A DNA stretch of 64,000 bases from Chryseolinea soli (GTDB lineage Bacteria > Bacteroidota > Bacteroidia > Cytophagales > Cyclobacteriaceae), in assembly GCF_003589925.1 (NCBI RefSeq), contig NZ_CP032382.1, positions 5,022,001 through 5,086,000 of the forward strand, given 5' to 3'. Of the stretch, positions 52,211-62,515 are shown in pieces. The translations under genes were made by a program, and so were the position numbers. Positions within the stretch are counted from its first letter, which is position 1; each line of letters starts with the position of its first letter. The notes under the pieces are model-generated. The model was not told the origin of the DNA and ran no database searches. It saw only the letters and a program-made list of their open reading frames with translations.

Positions 52211-53501
52211 TCTAACGCCCAAACACATCGTGTTGTATTTCCAGGCACATCAGCCGTGGAGACTTCGCCCGTTCCATTTTTTTGAGATCGGATCGCAGGG
52301 TGACGGGTTCGACAACCCCCAGAACGAAGGGATCGTGCGTCGCGTGACCCGGCAGTGCTATCTGCCGGCCAACAAGATCTTGTTGAATCTCATTAAAAAA
52401 TTCCCACAGATAAAAATCACATTTTCTATTTCCGGCACCTTGCTGGATCAGCTGAAACAATATTGCCCCGAAGGGCTCGCCAGCTTCAAAGCATTGGCCG
52501 ACACCGGTTCGGTGGAGTTCCTGGCCGAAACGGATTTTCATTCCCTGGCCAGCCTGCTTCCGGGAACGGAGTTTGAAGAACAAGTGCTCGACCACGTGGC
52601 CCACTTGCAAGAATACCTCGGTGTTCGTCCCGTGATCTTTCGAAACACCGAACTGATCTATAATAACGACATGGCGAAGAAGGTCCATGCCCTCGGTTTC
52701 AATGGCATGTTTCTCGATGGCATCGATGCCGTACTCCAGGGGAAGAGCCCTAACCATTTGTATGAGCATCCTGAAGAAAACGGAATGAAGCTTTTCGTAC
52801 GCAATTATTTTCTCAGCGACGACATTGCATTCCGCTACCTGGAGTTTGGTAAGAAATTGACGGTAGGAAAATTCATGGCGCGGCTCAAGAGCATACCCCA
52901 GGGCGATCCAGTCATCACGTTGGGGCTGGACTATGAGACCTTTGGAGAACACCACAAAGAGGAGACCGGCATTCTCCATTTTCTCAGCGACCTGCTGACG
53001 AGCATCGCCAAAGACAAGAACTATAAATTAGTGACACCTTCCGAGGCCATCCGGCAACTCCAGGATACACCCGTGCTCGACGTGCCCGACACCATTTCAT
53101 GGGCGGATGCTGAACGCGATCTTTCGGCTTGGTTGGGCAACGACATGCAGCAAGACGCCTTTGAGACCATGGCCCACCTGGAAGGACGTATCAAAGCCAT
53201 GAACGACTCCACCCTCACCGATCGCTGGCGGCGGCTGATGACCAGCGATCATTTCTATTATATGTCGACGAAGCGGAACAGCGACGGCAACGTGCATGCT
53301 TACTTCAGTCCATACGCTTCGCCCTACGAAGCCTTTATGAATTACATGAATGTGCTGCAGGATTTTTTGCATACCGTGAAGGAGAAGGAAAAAGAATTGG
53401 CCACGCGACCGGAAAGAGGTGCATTAAAAGCGGAGGCCGAACGACGGGAGATGCACACGCCCATTTGGGCGATGAAGTTGGAAAATAGCTATGAGAAATA
53501 A
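52194..53501 (+). CDS. GH57 family alpha-amylase-like enzyme
   Basis: 435 residues. The five GH57 regions can be followed: HQPWRLRPF (19-27), SISGTLLDQL, ETDFHSLASL, the nucleophile block RNTELIYNN with Glu153, and LGLDYETFGEHH with the acid Asp246. GH57 includes alpha-amylases, 4-alpha-glucanotransferases and branching enzymes; the length fits the amylase/transferase type, and branching activity cannot be excluded, which matters because no GlgB gene is in this cluster. It overlaps its neighbours by 17 and 11 bases. Cytoplasmic. Confidence 0.9.
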   Translation: MSSQPSLTPKHIVLYFQAHQPWRLRPFHFFEIGSQGDGFDNPQNEGIVRRVTRQCYLPANKILLNLIKKFPQIKITFSISGTLLDQLKQYCPEGLASFKALADTGSVEFLAETDFHSLASLLPGTEFEEQVLDHVAHLQEYLGVRPVIFRNTELIYNNDMAKKVHALGFNGMFLDGIDAVLQGKSPNHLYEHPEENGMKLFVRNYFLSDDIAFRYLEFGKKLTVGKFMARLKSIPQGDPVITLGLDYETFGEHHKEETGILHFLSDLLTSIAKDKNYKLVTPSEAIRQLQDTPVLDVPDTISWADAERDLSAWLGNDMQQDAFETMAHLEGRIKAMNDSTLTDRWRRLMTSDHFYYMSTKRNSDGNVHAYFSPYASPYEAFMNYMNVLQDFLHTVKEKEKELATRPERGALKAEAERREMHTPIWAMKLENSYEK

Positions 53502-55647
53502 GACAGAGACGATCGAGAAAAAGAAGCTGGATGTGTATCCCGGCTTTGCCTATCCTTTAGGTGCTACCTGGGATGGAGCAGGCGTGAACTTTGCGTTGTA
53601 TTCAGAAAACGCCACTGCCGTAGAACTATGTCTATTCGATTCGCCCGACGATGAAAAAGAAGTTATAAAAATAAAAATCCGGGAACGGTCACACCAGATC
53701 TGGCATGTGTACATCCCGGGACTGAAACACGGACAACTGTATGCCTACCGGGTGCACGGTCCCTACGAACCGGAGAACGGCCATCGCTTCAATGCCAACA
53801 AACTGCTGATCGATCCCTACGCCAAGGCAATTGCCGGCAAGATCGAATGGGACGATGCCCTGTTCGGCTACATCGTGAACGACGAAGCTGCTGATTTGTC
53901 GTTTAGTGAAGTGGATAGCGCGCCTTTTCTACCCAAGTGTGTCGTGAGCGACACGCGTTTTGATTGGGAGAATGACAGGAAGCCTAACATACCCTATCAC
54001 AGCACCATTATCTACGAAACGCATGTGCGCGGTTTCACCAAGCTTCATCCGGAGATCCCGGAAAACATCCGGGGAAGCTTTGCTGGCCTGGCGCATCCCG
54101 TGGCGATCGGATACCTGAAGAAGCTCGGCATCACGGCCATCGAATTGATGCCGGTGCACCATTTCATTGCCGATCGTCACCTGGTGGAGCAAGGTCTGAC
54201 AAACTATTGGGGCTACAACACCATCGGGTTCTTTGCCCCGGAAGTGCGCTATTCGGCGAGTGGCATGTTGTGTGAACAAGTGATAGAATTCAAGGAGATG
54301 GTGAAAGCCCTTCATAAGGCAAACATCGAAGTGATCCTGGATGTGGTGTATAACCATACGGCGGAAGGCAATTTCATGGGACCGACACTTTCATTCCGGG
54401 GCATCGATAACGCCAGCTATTATCGTCTATCCGAGGACAAACGATTTTATTTCGACTACACGGGTACCGGCAATACGCTGAACGCGAACCTTCCCAATGT
54501 CCTGCGCCTGATGATGGACAGCCTGCGCTATTGGATCCTGGAAATGCATGTAGACGGTTTTCGCTTCGACCTGGCATCGGCACTGGCGCGCGAGTTGCAT
54601 GAAGTGAACAAGCTCAGCGCATTCTTTGATATCATACACCAGGATCCTGTCATCTCCCAGGTGAAGCTCATTGCTGAACCATGGGACATCGGCGAAGGCG
54701 GCTACCAGGTTGGCAAATTCCCGCCGGGTTGGGCGGAGTGGAACGGCAAATACCGCGACTGCGTTCGCGACTATTGGCGCGGTGCCGACAGCATGCTGGG
54801 GGAATTCGCCCAGCGTTTTACGGGCAGCCCCGACCTCTACGAAGGCGACTATCGCAGCCCGACGGCCAGCGTCAATTTTATTACCGCGCACGACGGCTTC
54901 ACATTGCATGACCTCGTATCGTACAATGAAAAACACAACGAGGCCAACGGCGAAGACAACAACGACGGCGAATCGCACAACCGCTCCTGGAACTGTGGTG
55001 AAGAAGGCGCCACAGACGACCCCACCATAAAAAACCTGCGCAGCCGTCAGAAACGCAACCTGCTAACAACGCTCTTTCTTTCACAAGGTGTGCCGATGCT
55101 GCTGGCGGGAGACGAACTCGGCCGCACACAACAGGGCAACAACAACGCCTATTGCCAGGACAACGAGGTGTCGTGGATCGACTGGGTCAACGCTGATCAA
55201 TCCTTGCTGACGTTCACAAAAAAACTCATTGGCCTACGCAAAAAGCATCCCGTACTTTGTCGCAGAGGCTGGTTTCAAGGCCGTCCGATAAAAGGTGTAG
55301 GCGTGGAAGACATCGCTTGGTTTTTGCCCGACGGAACGGAGATGACCGAAGAACATTGGAGTCACGATTTTGCCAAATCGCTGGGCGTTTTTCTAAGCGG
55401 TCACGGCATCCACACGCCCGGCCCAAAGGGAGAGGCTGTGTTGGACGATAGTTTTTATATGATGTTCAATGCACATCATGAGCCATTGGACTATGTGTTG
55501 CCCCCGGCGAAATACGCCATCCAATGGAATCAGCTTTTGAATACCGCCACCGGCCAGATTGGCGAAGGTCCCGAGTACCCTCCTCAGGGCACTGTAACGG
55601 TCGAAGGACGATCGATAGTACTTCTCCATCACCCCCTCGACACATGA
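53491..55647 (+). CDS. glgX: Glycogen debranching enzyme GlgX
   Basis: 718 residues. N-terminal CBM48 (GATWDGAGVNFALYSENATAVELCLFD), then a GH13 barrel: DVVYNHTAEG, FRFDLASAL with nucleophile Asp360, IAEPWDIGEGGYQVG with Glu396, and AHDGFTLHDLVSYN with Asp468. The sequence YRVHGPYEPENGHRFNANKLLIDPYAKA is characteristic of GlgX/TreX-type isoamylases. It removes alpha-1,6 branches from glycogen limit dextrins, giving linear chains to TreY. It overlaps TreZ by 4 bases (ATGA). Confidence 0.95.
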   Translation: MRNKTETIEKKKLDVYPGFAYPLGATWDGAGVNFALYSENATAVELCLFDSPDDEKEVIKIKIRERSHQIWHVYIPGLKHGQLYAYRVHGPYEPENGHRFNANKLLIDPYAKAIAGKIEWDDALFGYIVNDEAADLSFSEVDSAPFLPKCVVSDTRFDWENDRKPNIPYHSTIIYETHVRGFTKLHPEIPENIRGSFAGLAHPVAIGYLKKLGITAIELMPVHHFIADRHLVEQGLTNYWGYNTIGFFAPEVRYSASGMLCEQVIEFKEMVKALHKANIEVILDVVYNHTAEGNFMGPTLSFRGIDNASYYRLSEDKRFYFDYTGTGNTLNANLPNVLRLMMDSLRYWILEMHVDGFRFDLASALARELHEVNKLSAFFDIIHQDPVISQVKLIAEPWDIGEGGYQVGKFPPGWAEWNGKYRDCVRDYWRGADSMLGEFAQRFTGSPDLYEGDYRSPTASVNFITAHDGFTLHDLVSYNEKHNEANGEDNNDGESHNRSWNCGEEGATDDPTIKNLRSRQKRNLLTTLFLSQGVPMLLAGDELGRTQQGNNNAYCQDNEVSWIDWVNADQSLLTFTKKLIGLRKKHPVLCRRGWFQGRPIKGVGVEDIAWFLPDGTEMTEEHWSHDFAKSLGVFLSGHGIHTPGPKGEAVLDDSFYMMFNAHHEPLDYVLPPAKYAIQWNQLLNTATGQIGEGPEYPPQGTVTVEGRSIVLLHHPLDT

Positions 55648-57482
55648 TGCAGGCTGTTGACATCGATCGCCGCCGGCTCGGCGTGAATTTTACCGGTGAA
55701 GGTCTCGCCACCGTTCGGCTGTGGGCGCCCAAACTGGAGGAGGTACACATTCGATTCAACAATCAAACCATGCCACTCCTCCCGGAAGCCCACGGCTACT
55801 GGACCTTGACCACCCCAAACCTGCAGCCTGGCGATGACTACGAATTCATCACCCCCAACGGCAAGGCTATACCCGATCCGGCATCACTTTGTCAGCCCTA
55901 TGGCGTGCACGGTGCGTCGCGGGCCCTGGACCTCGCCGCCTTTGCGTGGACCGACCACAAGTGGGTTAACCCCAGCCAGGACGATTACATTTTTTACGAG
56001 ATCCACGTCGGGACGTTTTCACCACAAGGAAATTTTCAGGGTGTTATCGAGAAGCTGCCACACCTCAAGGCATTGGGCATTACCGCCATCGAGCTGATGC
56101 CCGTCGCGCAATTTCCGGGCACGCGCAACTGGGGCTATGACGGGGTGTTTCCCTATGCCGTACACACCACCTATGGCGGTGCGAGAGGGTTGCAGGAATT
56201 GGTGAACCGGTGTCACACACTAGGCATTGCCGTCGTGCTGGATGTGGTGTATAATCACCTCGGACCGGAGGGAAACTACTTCAAAGAATTTGGCCCGTAT
56301 TTTACCTCGAAATATAAAACACCCTGGGGCGAGGCCATCAACTTCGACGATGCACACTGCGACGACGTGAGGCGTTTTTTTATCGAGAATGTACTGATGT
56401 GGTTTCGCGACTTTCACATCGATGCGCTGCGGCTCGATGCCGTACATGCCATCAAAGATTTTAGCCCCGTTCATATTTTGAAAGCGATCCGGCAGGAGGT
56501 GGACGCGTTCATCCAAAACCATTGGTGCATGCACTACTTGTTTGTGGAGCTGGACCTGAACGACCCCCGCTACATCGACCTCGTGAAACGGGGAGGCTAT
56601 GGCATGGATGCCCAATGGGCAGACGAATTTCATCACGCCCTTCGCGTCACCACCGGGCAGGAGCGAAGCGGCTACTATGCCGATTTTCAGGGTGTGGGTC
56701 ACTTGGCCAAAGCATATCGCGATGCCTATGTGTACGACGGGCAATATTCGGAACACCGCCTCAAATGTTTTGGCATTCCCGCAACGCAGCAGGCCGGCAA
56801 CAAATTTATTGTATTCTCGCAAAATCACGACCAGGTGGGCAATCGCATGCACGGCGAACGCACGAGTGCTTTGGTGAGCTTTCGCCTGCTGAAGGTGATG
56901 GCCGGGGCGACCATCCTAAGCCCGTACTTGCCGCTGCTGTTTATGGGAGAAGAATATGGCGAAAAAAATCCCTTCCAATATTTTGTACATCATGGCGACC
57001 CGCAGCTCATCCGCCATGTGCGCCGCGGGCGTCGTGAAGAGTTCGCTGCCTTCCACACCCGGGGTGAAGCGCCCGATCCGCAAAGCGAATCGACTTTTAT
57101 CAACAGCAAACTCCAATGGGACCGTCTGCAGGAGGACGAGCACCAGGCGCTGTTCCATTACTACCAGGCCCTGATCGAGCTGCGCAAGAAACATCCGGCC
57201 TTCCATCACCTGGACCGCTTTGCGCTGGAAGTTTTCTGCGAGAAAGAAGCGAACGTGCTGGTCCTTCACCGGTGGCACCATTCGGATCATGCATGGTGCG
57301 CCATGAATTTTTCAAAAAGCGCACAGCCCGTTGCCCTGGTGGAAGATCAACCACTGCTGAACGTGCTGGACTCCGGCGATGCGCATTGGAAGGGAGATGA
57401 ACCCTCACCCAGCATCTTGCACGCCGGCAGCTTCATCCTGCCCCCCGAATCCCTGGTCGTATATACCGGAAAATATGACTAA
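55644..57482 (+). CDS. treZ: Malto-oligosyltrehalose trehalohydrolase TreZ
   Basis: 612 residues from the ATG at 55644; a second in-frame ATG follows immediately. N-terminal CBM48-like region, then GH13: DVVYNHLGPEGNYF, LRLDAVHAI with Asp265, VELDLNDPRY with Glu302, and SQNHDQVGNR with Asp396. The motif set and MPVAQFPGTRNWGYDGVFPYA are typical of TreZ. It releases trehalose from maltooligosyl-trehalose made by TreY, whose gene overlaps it by 8 bases. Intracellular. Confidence 0.95.
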   Translation: MMQAVDIDRRRLGVNFTGEGLATVRLWAPKLEEVHIRFNNQTMPLLPEAHGYWTLTTPNLQPGDDYEFITPNGKAIPDPASLCQPYGVHGASRALDLAAFAWTDHKWVNPSQDDYIFYEIHVGTFSPQGNFQGVIEKLPHLKALGITAIELMPVAQFPGTRNWGYDGVFPYAVHTTYGGARGLQELVNRCHTLGIAVVLDVVYNHLGPEGNYFKEFGPYFTSKYKTPWGEAINFDDAHCDDVRRFFIENVLMWFRDFHIDALRLDAVHAIKDFSPVHILKAIRQEVDAFIQNHWCMHYLFVELDLNDPRYIDLVKRGGYGMDAQWADEFHHALRVTTGQERSGYYADFQGVGHLAKAYRDAYVYDGQYSEHRLKCFGIPATQQAGNKFIVFSQNHDQVGNRMHGERTSALVSFRLLKVMAGATILSPYLPLLFMGEEYGEKNPFQYFVHHGDPQLIRHVRRGRREEFAAFHTRGEAPDPQSESTFINSKLQWDRLQEDEHQALFHYYQALIELRKKHPAFHHLDRFALEVFCEKEANVLVLHRWHHSDHAWCAMNFSKSAQPVALVEDQPLLNVLDSGDAHWKGDEPSPSILHAGSFILPPESLVVYTGKYD

Positions 57483-60400
57483 TCCCGCCGTCACCTATCG
57501 CATACAGTTTCACAAGGATTTCACCTTCCGCCAGTTGGAAGCGATCATTCCTTACCTGGTGTCGCTGGGGGTGGGTGCGGTGTATGCCTCACCGATTTTT
57601 GAATCGGTGCCGGGCAGCCTGCACGGCTACGACGGTGTGAATCCCCACCGCATCAATCCGGAGATAGGCACGGAAGACGAGCTCTACAGGACTTGCCGGA
57701 AGTTGAGGGAATCCGGCATCGACTGGATCCAAGATATCGTGCCCAACCACATGGCCTTTCACCCCTGCAATCTCTGGCTGACGGACGTGCTGGAAAAAGG
57801 AAGGTATTCCGTTTACGCAAACTTCTTTGACCTGGCGTGGGCAGGCGACCTTTTTCATGGCCGCATCATGGTGCCCGTGCTGGGAGCACCCCGCGAAGAT
57901 GTGTTGTTCAATAAGGAACTGCAGGTGGTCTACCGGCAGCAACGGTTTGCCCTCAAATTTCATAACCATCATTATCCGTTGCATCCCCGGTCGTACGGCC
58001 TCATCTTGAACGACAGCCATCCGCCGGAGGCGATCCAACAATGGATGCAGCAGATCGCCGAACTACATGCCATCGACCATGCGGTGCCCTATTCACTCCG
58101 TTGGCACGAGCTGTTGTTGCAACTGGACTCCCTGCTCCAAAACGCGAAGGTGGATGCCTATGTCCAAACCTGTCTCGAACAAGTGAACAGCGACGGCCTG
58201 GCGTTGAAAAGGATCCTGGACGAACAAACCTACACGCTAACGCCCTGGCAGGTAACGGATCGTCGCATAACGTTCCGCCGCTTTTTCACGGTGAACGAAT
58301 TGATCGGACTTAATATGCACGACGAAAAAGTGTTCGATCACTATCACCTGCTCATCAAAAAATTTGTCGTCGACGGCGTGTTCCAGGGCCTTCGCATCGA
58401 CCACATCGATGGACTTTTTGACCCGCAGCAATACATCGAACGCCTGCGCAAATTGGTGGGTGATGATGTATTGATCTATGTCGAGAAGATATTGAAAAAC
58501 GACGAAACGCTGCCGCCATGGCCCATACAAGGCACTACCGGTTATGAGTTTATGGCTTGGGTAAACCAGCTGATGACCTATGCGCCGGCGGAGAAGAAAT
58601 TTTCAAACCTCTACAAACACATCCTGAAAAGCGACACGCCCATCGATACGGAAATTGAGGCCAAGAAAGCGCACATCCTGAACACCCACATGCAGGGCGA
58701 ACTGGACAACCTGTATCACTTGTTTCTCGAATCGAACCTCGTCGACAAAACGCTGTTGACACCGGAAACCCTGGCAACGATTAAACCGGCGCTGGCGGCA
58801 TTCCTGGTGCATTGCCCGGTGTACCGCTACTATGGTAACGCCTTTCCGTTGGAAACAGGGGAAGCGGAAAAAGTAAAAAGCCTCTTCACGGAAATTCGCG
58901 AACGGTCGCCTGCGCTGGGCGAGGGCGTTGCCGTGCTGGAGCAGGCGTTGCTACGTCCCGGGCCAGCGAACGATGAGACCCATGCAAAACGTGCAGCCCA
59001 ATTCTACAAACGCACCATGCAGTTCACGGGACCGCTCATGGCGAAAGGATTTGAAGACACGCTGTTCTATACCTACAACCGTTTTATCGGCCACAACGAA
59101 GTGGGGGATTCACCCGCAATGTTTGGCATGTCCCCCGACGATTTTCATGCCCGCATGGCCGACCGCCAGCGACACTGGCCGCTCAGTCTCAATGCCACCT
59201 CCACCCACGACACGAAACGAGGCGAAGATGCACGGGCCCGTCTCAATGCCATGACGAGTCTTGCCGAAGGCTGGGCCGACACCGCGACCGAATGGTTTGC
59301 CTTGACAGACCCGTTGAAAGAAGACGGCATGCCCGACGCCAACGACACCTACTTCATCTTTCAGACCCTGGCCGGCGCTTACCCGCTTTCGCACAGCGAT
59401 AAATTCGCCGGCCGGCTGGAGACCTATTGTGTGAAAGCCCTGCGCGAAGGCAAACTGAACTCCACCTGGTCCGAGCCAAACGAAACCTATGAGGCCACCA
59501 CCATCAAATTCATAAAGGCGCTGACCAATCTAAGCTCGCCCTTTGGCCTGGCCCTGAAAAAATACCTGGCGACCATTACCGACGGCGGCCTCATCAACTC
59601 CCTTGCCCAAGTGGTGTTAAAGTTTACCACCCCAGGGGTACCGGACATTTACCAGGGCTGCGAAGGCTGGGACTTCAGCCTGGTTGATCCCGACAATCGC
59701 CAGGCCATCGACTTCGCAAACCACGAGTCCTCGCTGCACGAAACCATGGCCACCACCGAGGGGCACCGGCTGCGTTCCCTCTGGCAAACGCGCGACAACG
59801 GCCACATCAAGCAATGGCTCGTTGCCACGCTGTGCAACATCCGCTGGCAAGAGGCAGCCCTGTTTACGGAAGGCGACTATATTCCCCTGCGAATGACCGG
59901 CGAACACAGCCATCACGCGCTGGCCTTCGCACGGAGGCGGGGACGCGATTGGATCGTGACCGTCATACCGCTGCACACAGCGTTGCTGGCGCATCGTCAG
60001 GATCTGGACATTCTTTTTATCGACTGGGCAAACACGGCTGTGGTGGTGCCGGCCGAGATGCCGCCAGACTGGGTTAGCCTTTTAACGCCGGGCAAGGGCC
60101 GGCACGACGGAAAAATACAGTTGTCGGAGATCTTTGCTTCATTCCCCTTGGCGGTGCTGACCTTAAAGGATCAGACCGGCGATCGCGGGGCGGGCGTGCT
60201 CTTGCATGTCAGTTCCTTGCGCTCGCCGTTTAGCGTTGGCGACCTGGGGCCCGGCGCTTATGCCTTTGTCGATTTCCTAAAGCAGAGCGGGCAAACCTAT
60301 TGGCAAATGCTGCCGCTCAACCCAACCCATGCGTCAAGCGCGCACTCACCCTATAGCGCTTTTTCCAGCATGGCGGGCAACACCTTGTTCATCAGTCCGG

Positions 60401-61674
60401 AGTTGCTGATCAAGGATGGACTCTTGCCGTCGGAAATCCTGCAAACGCATCGCGCGCTCCCAAGCGAAAGCGTTGACTATCGGACGGCCGAAAGACAAAA
60501 AGACGAGTGGCTGGACCAGGCCTGGCTTGCCTTTCAAAAAAAAAATGACGCCCCGGCCCGGGAGACTTTTCAGACCTTCATGGAAAATGAAGATCACTGG
60601 CTTCACGATTTTGCACTCTATGTGATCCTGAAAACCATCCATCAGCGTTCGTGGAGGGAGTGGCCGGCCGGCTTGAAGAACCGGAATCCCGCGGCGCTGG
60701 AAAAAATTGCCGAGCAGTATGCCACGGAGATCCTGAAAATAAAATGGCAGCAATTCATCTTTCACCGGCAGTGGCACCGGTTGAAAAAATACTGCAATGA
60801 TGCGGGCATAAAGCTTTTTGGAGATTTGCCCTTCTATGTCATCTATGATTCGGCAGACGTGTGGAGCCACCCGGAAATTTTTCAGCTCGACGAAAACAGC
60901 GTGCCACGCTTTGTTGCCGGGGTGCCCCCGGATTATTTTAATGATCGCGGCCAACTTTGGGGCATGCCCGTATTTGATTGGGACGCGCTGCGAAACACGG
61001 GGTATGCCTGGTGGAAACGCCGTCTCAAAAAGAACATCGAGTTGTTCGACATGATACGCCTCGATCACTTTCGCGCTTTTGCAAGTTACTGGCAAGTGGC
61101 CGCAGGAGCCGCCGATGCTGTCGCGGGACGCTGGGAGAAAGGACCCGGCAGGGATTTTTTTCGTGCCATAGAACAGGACTTGGGCGGCGGTCCGTTTGTA
61201 GCGGAAGATCTTGGCGAGATCACTCCCGATGTGTTTGCCCTGCGCGACGCTTTTGCGCTTCCCGGTATGAAGGTATTGCAGTTTGCCTTCGGCCCCGACA
61301 TGCCACGCTCGCTCTATGCCCCCCATAACTACGACACGAACTTCGTCGTCTACACCGGCACGCACGACAACAACACTACACGCGGTTGGTTTTCGACCGA
61401 GATCGGAGACAAGGACCGCGACCGCATCAGGCATTATACCAACCTGAGCATCACCGATGAAAATGTTTGCAAAGCATTTATTCGCATGGCATACGCGTCG
61501 GTTGCGCGCATCGCGATCGTTCCGCTACAGGACATATTGGGTTTGGATGAGACCGCCCGCATGAACACGCCGGGGAGCACAACAGCAAACTGGATGTGGC
61601 GCGTAACAAAAATGCCGGGCAAGGAAACGGAGAAAGAACTCCGGTCGCTCGCCCGGCTTTTCAACAGGATCTAG
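57475..61674 (+). CDS. Fused malto-oligosyltrehalose synthase and 4-alpha-glucanotransferase (TreY-MalQ)
   Basis: 1399 residues from the ATG at 57475; separate TreY and MalQ proteins are usually about 700-900 and 500-700. Residues 1 to about 895 are TreY: TYRIQFHKDFTFRQLEAIIPYL, IVPNHMAFHP, LRIDHIDG with Asp309, IYVEKILKNDE with Glu337, and STHDTKRGEDARARL with Asp579. From about 900, GAGVLLHVSSLRSPFSVGDLG opens a MalQ (GH77) domain with GDLPFYVIYDSADVW, IRLDHFRAFASYW (Asp1197), VAEDLGEIT (Glu1244) and YTGTHDNNTTRGW (Asp1298). Every catalytic residue of both halves is present and no stop or frame change lies at the junction. It converts a maltodextrin end to trehalose and recycles short maltodextrins. 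Last gene of the operon. Confidence 0.92.
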   Translation: MTNPAVTYRIQFHKDFTFRQLEAIIPYLVSLGVGAVYASPIFESVPGSLHGYDGVNPHRINPEIGTEDELYRTCRKLRESGIDWIQDIVPNHMAFHPCNLWLTDVLEKGRYSVYANFFDLAWAGDLFHGRIMVPVLGAPREDVLFNKELQVVYRQQRFALKFHNHHYPLHPRSYGLILNDSHPPEAIQQWMQQIAELHAIDHAVPYSLRWHELLLQLDSLLQNAKVDAYVQTCLEQVNSDGLALKRILDEQTYTLTPWQVTDRRITFRRFFTVNELIGLNMHDEKVFDHYHLLIKKFVVDGVFQGLRIDHIDGLFDPQQYIERLRKLVGDDVLIYVEKILKNDETLPPWPIQGTTGYEFMAWVNQLMTYAPAEKKFSNLYKHILKSDTPIDTEIEAKKAHILNTHMQGELDNLYHLFLESNLVDKTLLTPETLATIKPALAAFLVHCPVYRYYGNAFPLETGEAEKVKSLFTEIRERSPALGEGVAVLEQALLRPGPANDETHAKRAAQFYKRTMQFTGPLMAKGFEDTLFYTYNRFIGHNEVGDSPAMFGMSPDDFHARMADRQRHWPLSLNATSTHDTKRGEDARARLNAMTSLAEGWADTATEWFALTDPLKEDGMPDANDTYFIFQTLAGAYPLSHSDKFAGRLETYCVKALREGKLNSTWSEPNETYEATTIKFIKALTNLSSPFGLALKKYLATITDGGLINSLAQVVLKFTTPGVPDIYQGCEGWDFSLVDPDNRQAIDFANHESSLHETMATTEGHRLRSLWQTRDNGHIKQWLVATLCNIRWQEAALFTEGDYIPLRMTGEHSHHALAFARRRGRDWIVTVIPLHTALLAHRQDLDILFIDWANTAVVVPAEMPPDWVSLLTPGKGRHDGKIQLSEIFASFPLAVLTLKDQTGDRGAGVLLHVSSLRSPFSVGDLGPGAYAFVDFLKQSGQTYWQMLPLNPTHASSAHSPYSAFSSMAGNTLFISPELLIKDGLLPSEILQTHRALPSESVDYRTAERQKDEWLDQAWLAFQKKNDAPARETFQTFMENEDHWLHDFALYVILKTIHQRSWREWPAGLKNRNPAALEKIAEQYATEILKIKWQQFIFHRQWHRLKKYCNDAGIKLFGDLPFYVIYDSADVWSHPEIFQLDENSVPRFVAGVPPDYFNDRGQLWGMPVFDWDALRNTGYAWWKRRLKKNIELFDMIRLDHFRAFASYWQVAAGAADAVAGRWEKGPGRDFFRAIEQDLGGGPFVAEDLGEITPDVFALRDAFALPGMKVLQFAFGPDMPRSLYAPHNYDTNFVVYTGTHDNNTTRGWFSTEIGDKDRDRIRHYTNLSITDENVCKAFIRMAYASVARIAIVPLQDILGLDETARMNTPGSTTANWMWRVTKMPGKETEKELRSLARLFNRI

Positions 61675-61730
61675 ATCGTGCAGTGATCCTGTCAAGATCA
61701 TTTGTCAATACATTCGAACTTTTGACTTCG

Positions 61731-61997
61731 TTAGCGACTGGACTTGCGGGCCGTTTTCCGGGTAATTCTTTTCGCTGTTTTTCGCGCACCCTTTTTCGCC
61801 GGACGTCCCATCCGTTTCGCACTGGTCTTTTTAGGAACTTTGGCGCCGGCCGCGCGTGCCTCGGACAACCCGATGGCGATGGCTTGTTTACGGCTCGTCA
61901 CCTTTTTGCCACTGCGTCCGCTCCTCAGCTCTCCGGTTTTGCGCTCGTGCATGGCGCGTTTCACCTTGCTTTGAGCTTTCTTTCCATACTTTGCCAT
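61731..61997 (-). CDS. DUF6496 small basic protein
   Basis: 88 residues from the ATG at 61997; the frame extends to 62159, but the part before MAKYGKKAQSKVK has no family counterpart. Core: VKRAMHERKTGELRSGRSGKKVTSRKQAIAIGLSEARAAG, the DUF6496 signature. The C-terminus is a Lys/Arg-rich histone-H1-like tail (KKTSAKRMGRPAKKGARKTAKR). Probably binds DNA or RNA non-specifically; often stress-induced in soil bacteria. Single gene, convergent with the trehalose operon. Confidence 0.85.
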   Translation of the reverse strand: MAKYGKKAQSKVKRAMHERKTGELRSGRSGKKVTSRKQAIAIGLSEARAAGAKVPKKTSAKRMGRPAKKGARKTAKRITRKTARKSSR

Positions 61998-62286
61998 AGA
62001 CTTTGTGTTTGGTGTTGATAAGGGATATGAAAAAAGAATGCCAGTGTTGAAATGGGCATGTTCAACACCAAAGGTTTGCCCGGCTTTCAGCCATGAGGCA
62101 TCTGTGAATTCAGAACAGACGTCTCGGATGTTGTATTTGGAAAGTGGAATTTTTTTCACGTATCAGAAGTAATCTCTACACCCAAAGCCGGTTTTGCCCT
62201 TCCTGAGCATGCCGCAAGTAACTTTGCGAGCCCATCAGCCCCTGTATGATTTTTGAACGACGAACTATAGTTAAACTATAAGGACC

Positions 62287-62505
62287 ATGAAGAAGGTAAA
62301 TATTCTGTTGATGATGGCGCTATACCCAGATAACTTCACACCTAAAATACTAGAAGGCGAAGTCATGGAGTGGATAAAGGATGATAATTTTTTTGCATTC
62401 CCTTATGATAACCCCATGTACAAGCAAAACATGAAGCGACTCAAAGGATATCACTATTTACAACGGGTAGATGTGTTTTATGCTGCGTTGACCTGTAACA
62501 ACTGA
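62287..62505 (+). CDS. Small hypothetical protein
   Basis: 72 residues. It starts MKKVNILLMMALYPDNFTPK and ends YLQRVDVFYAALTCNN; there is no domain, signal or motif I can name. Support for a real gene is moderate: an ATG preceded by a purine stretch (ATAAGGACC), a normal stop, and composition like the surroundings. An AACTATAGTT palindrome lies just upstream. It converges on the histidine kinase gene, with 10 bases between their ends. Confidence 0.45.
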   Translation: MKKVNILLMMALYPDNFTPKILEGEVMEWIKDDNFFAFPYDNPMYKQNMKRLKGYHYLQRVDVFYAALTCNN

Positions 62506-62515
62506 GGCGGTGATC

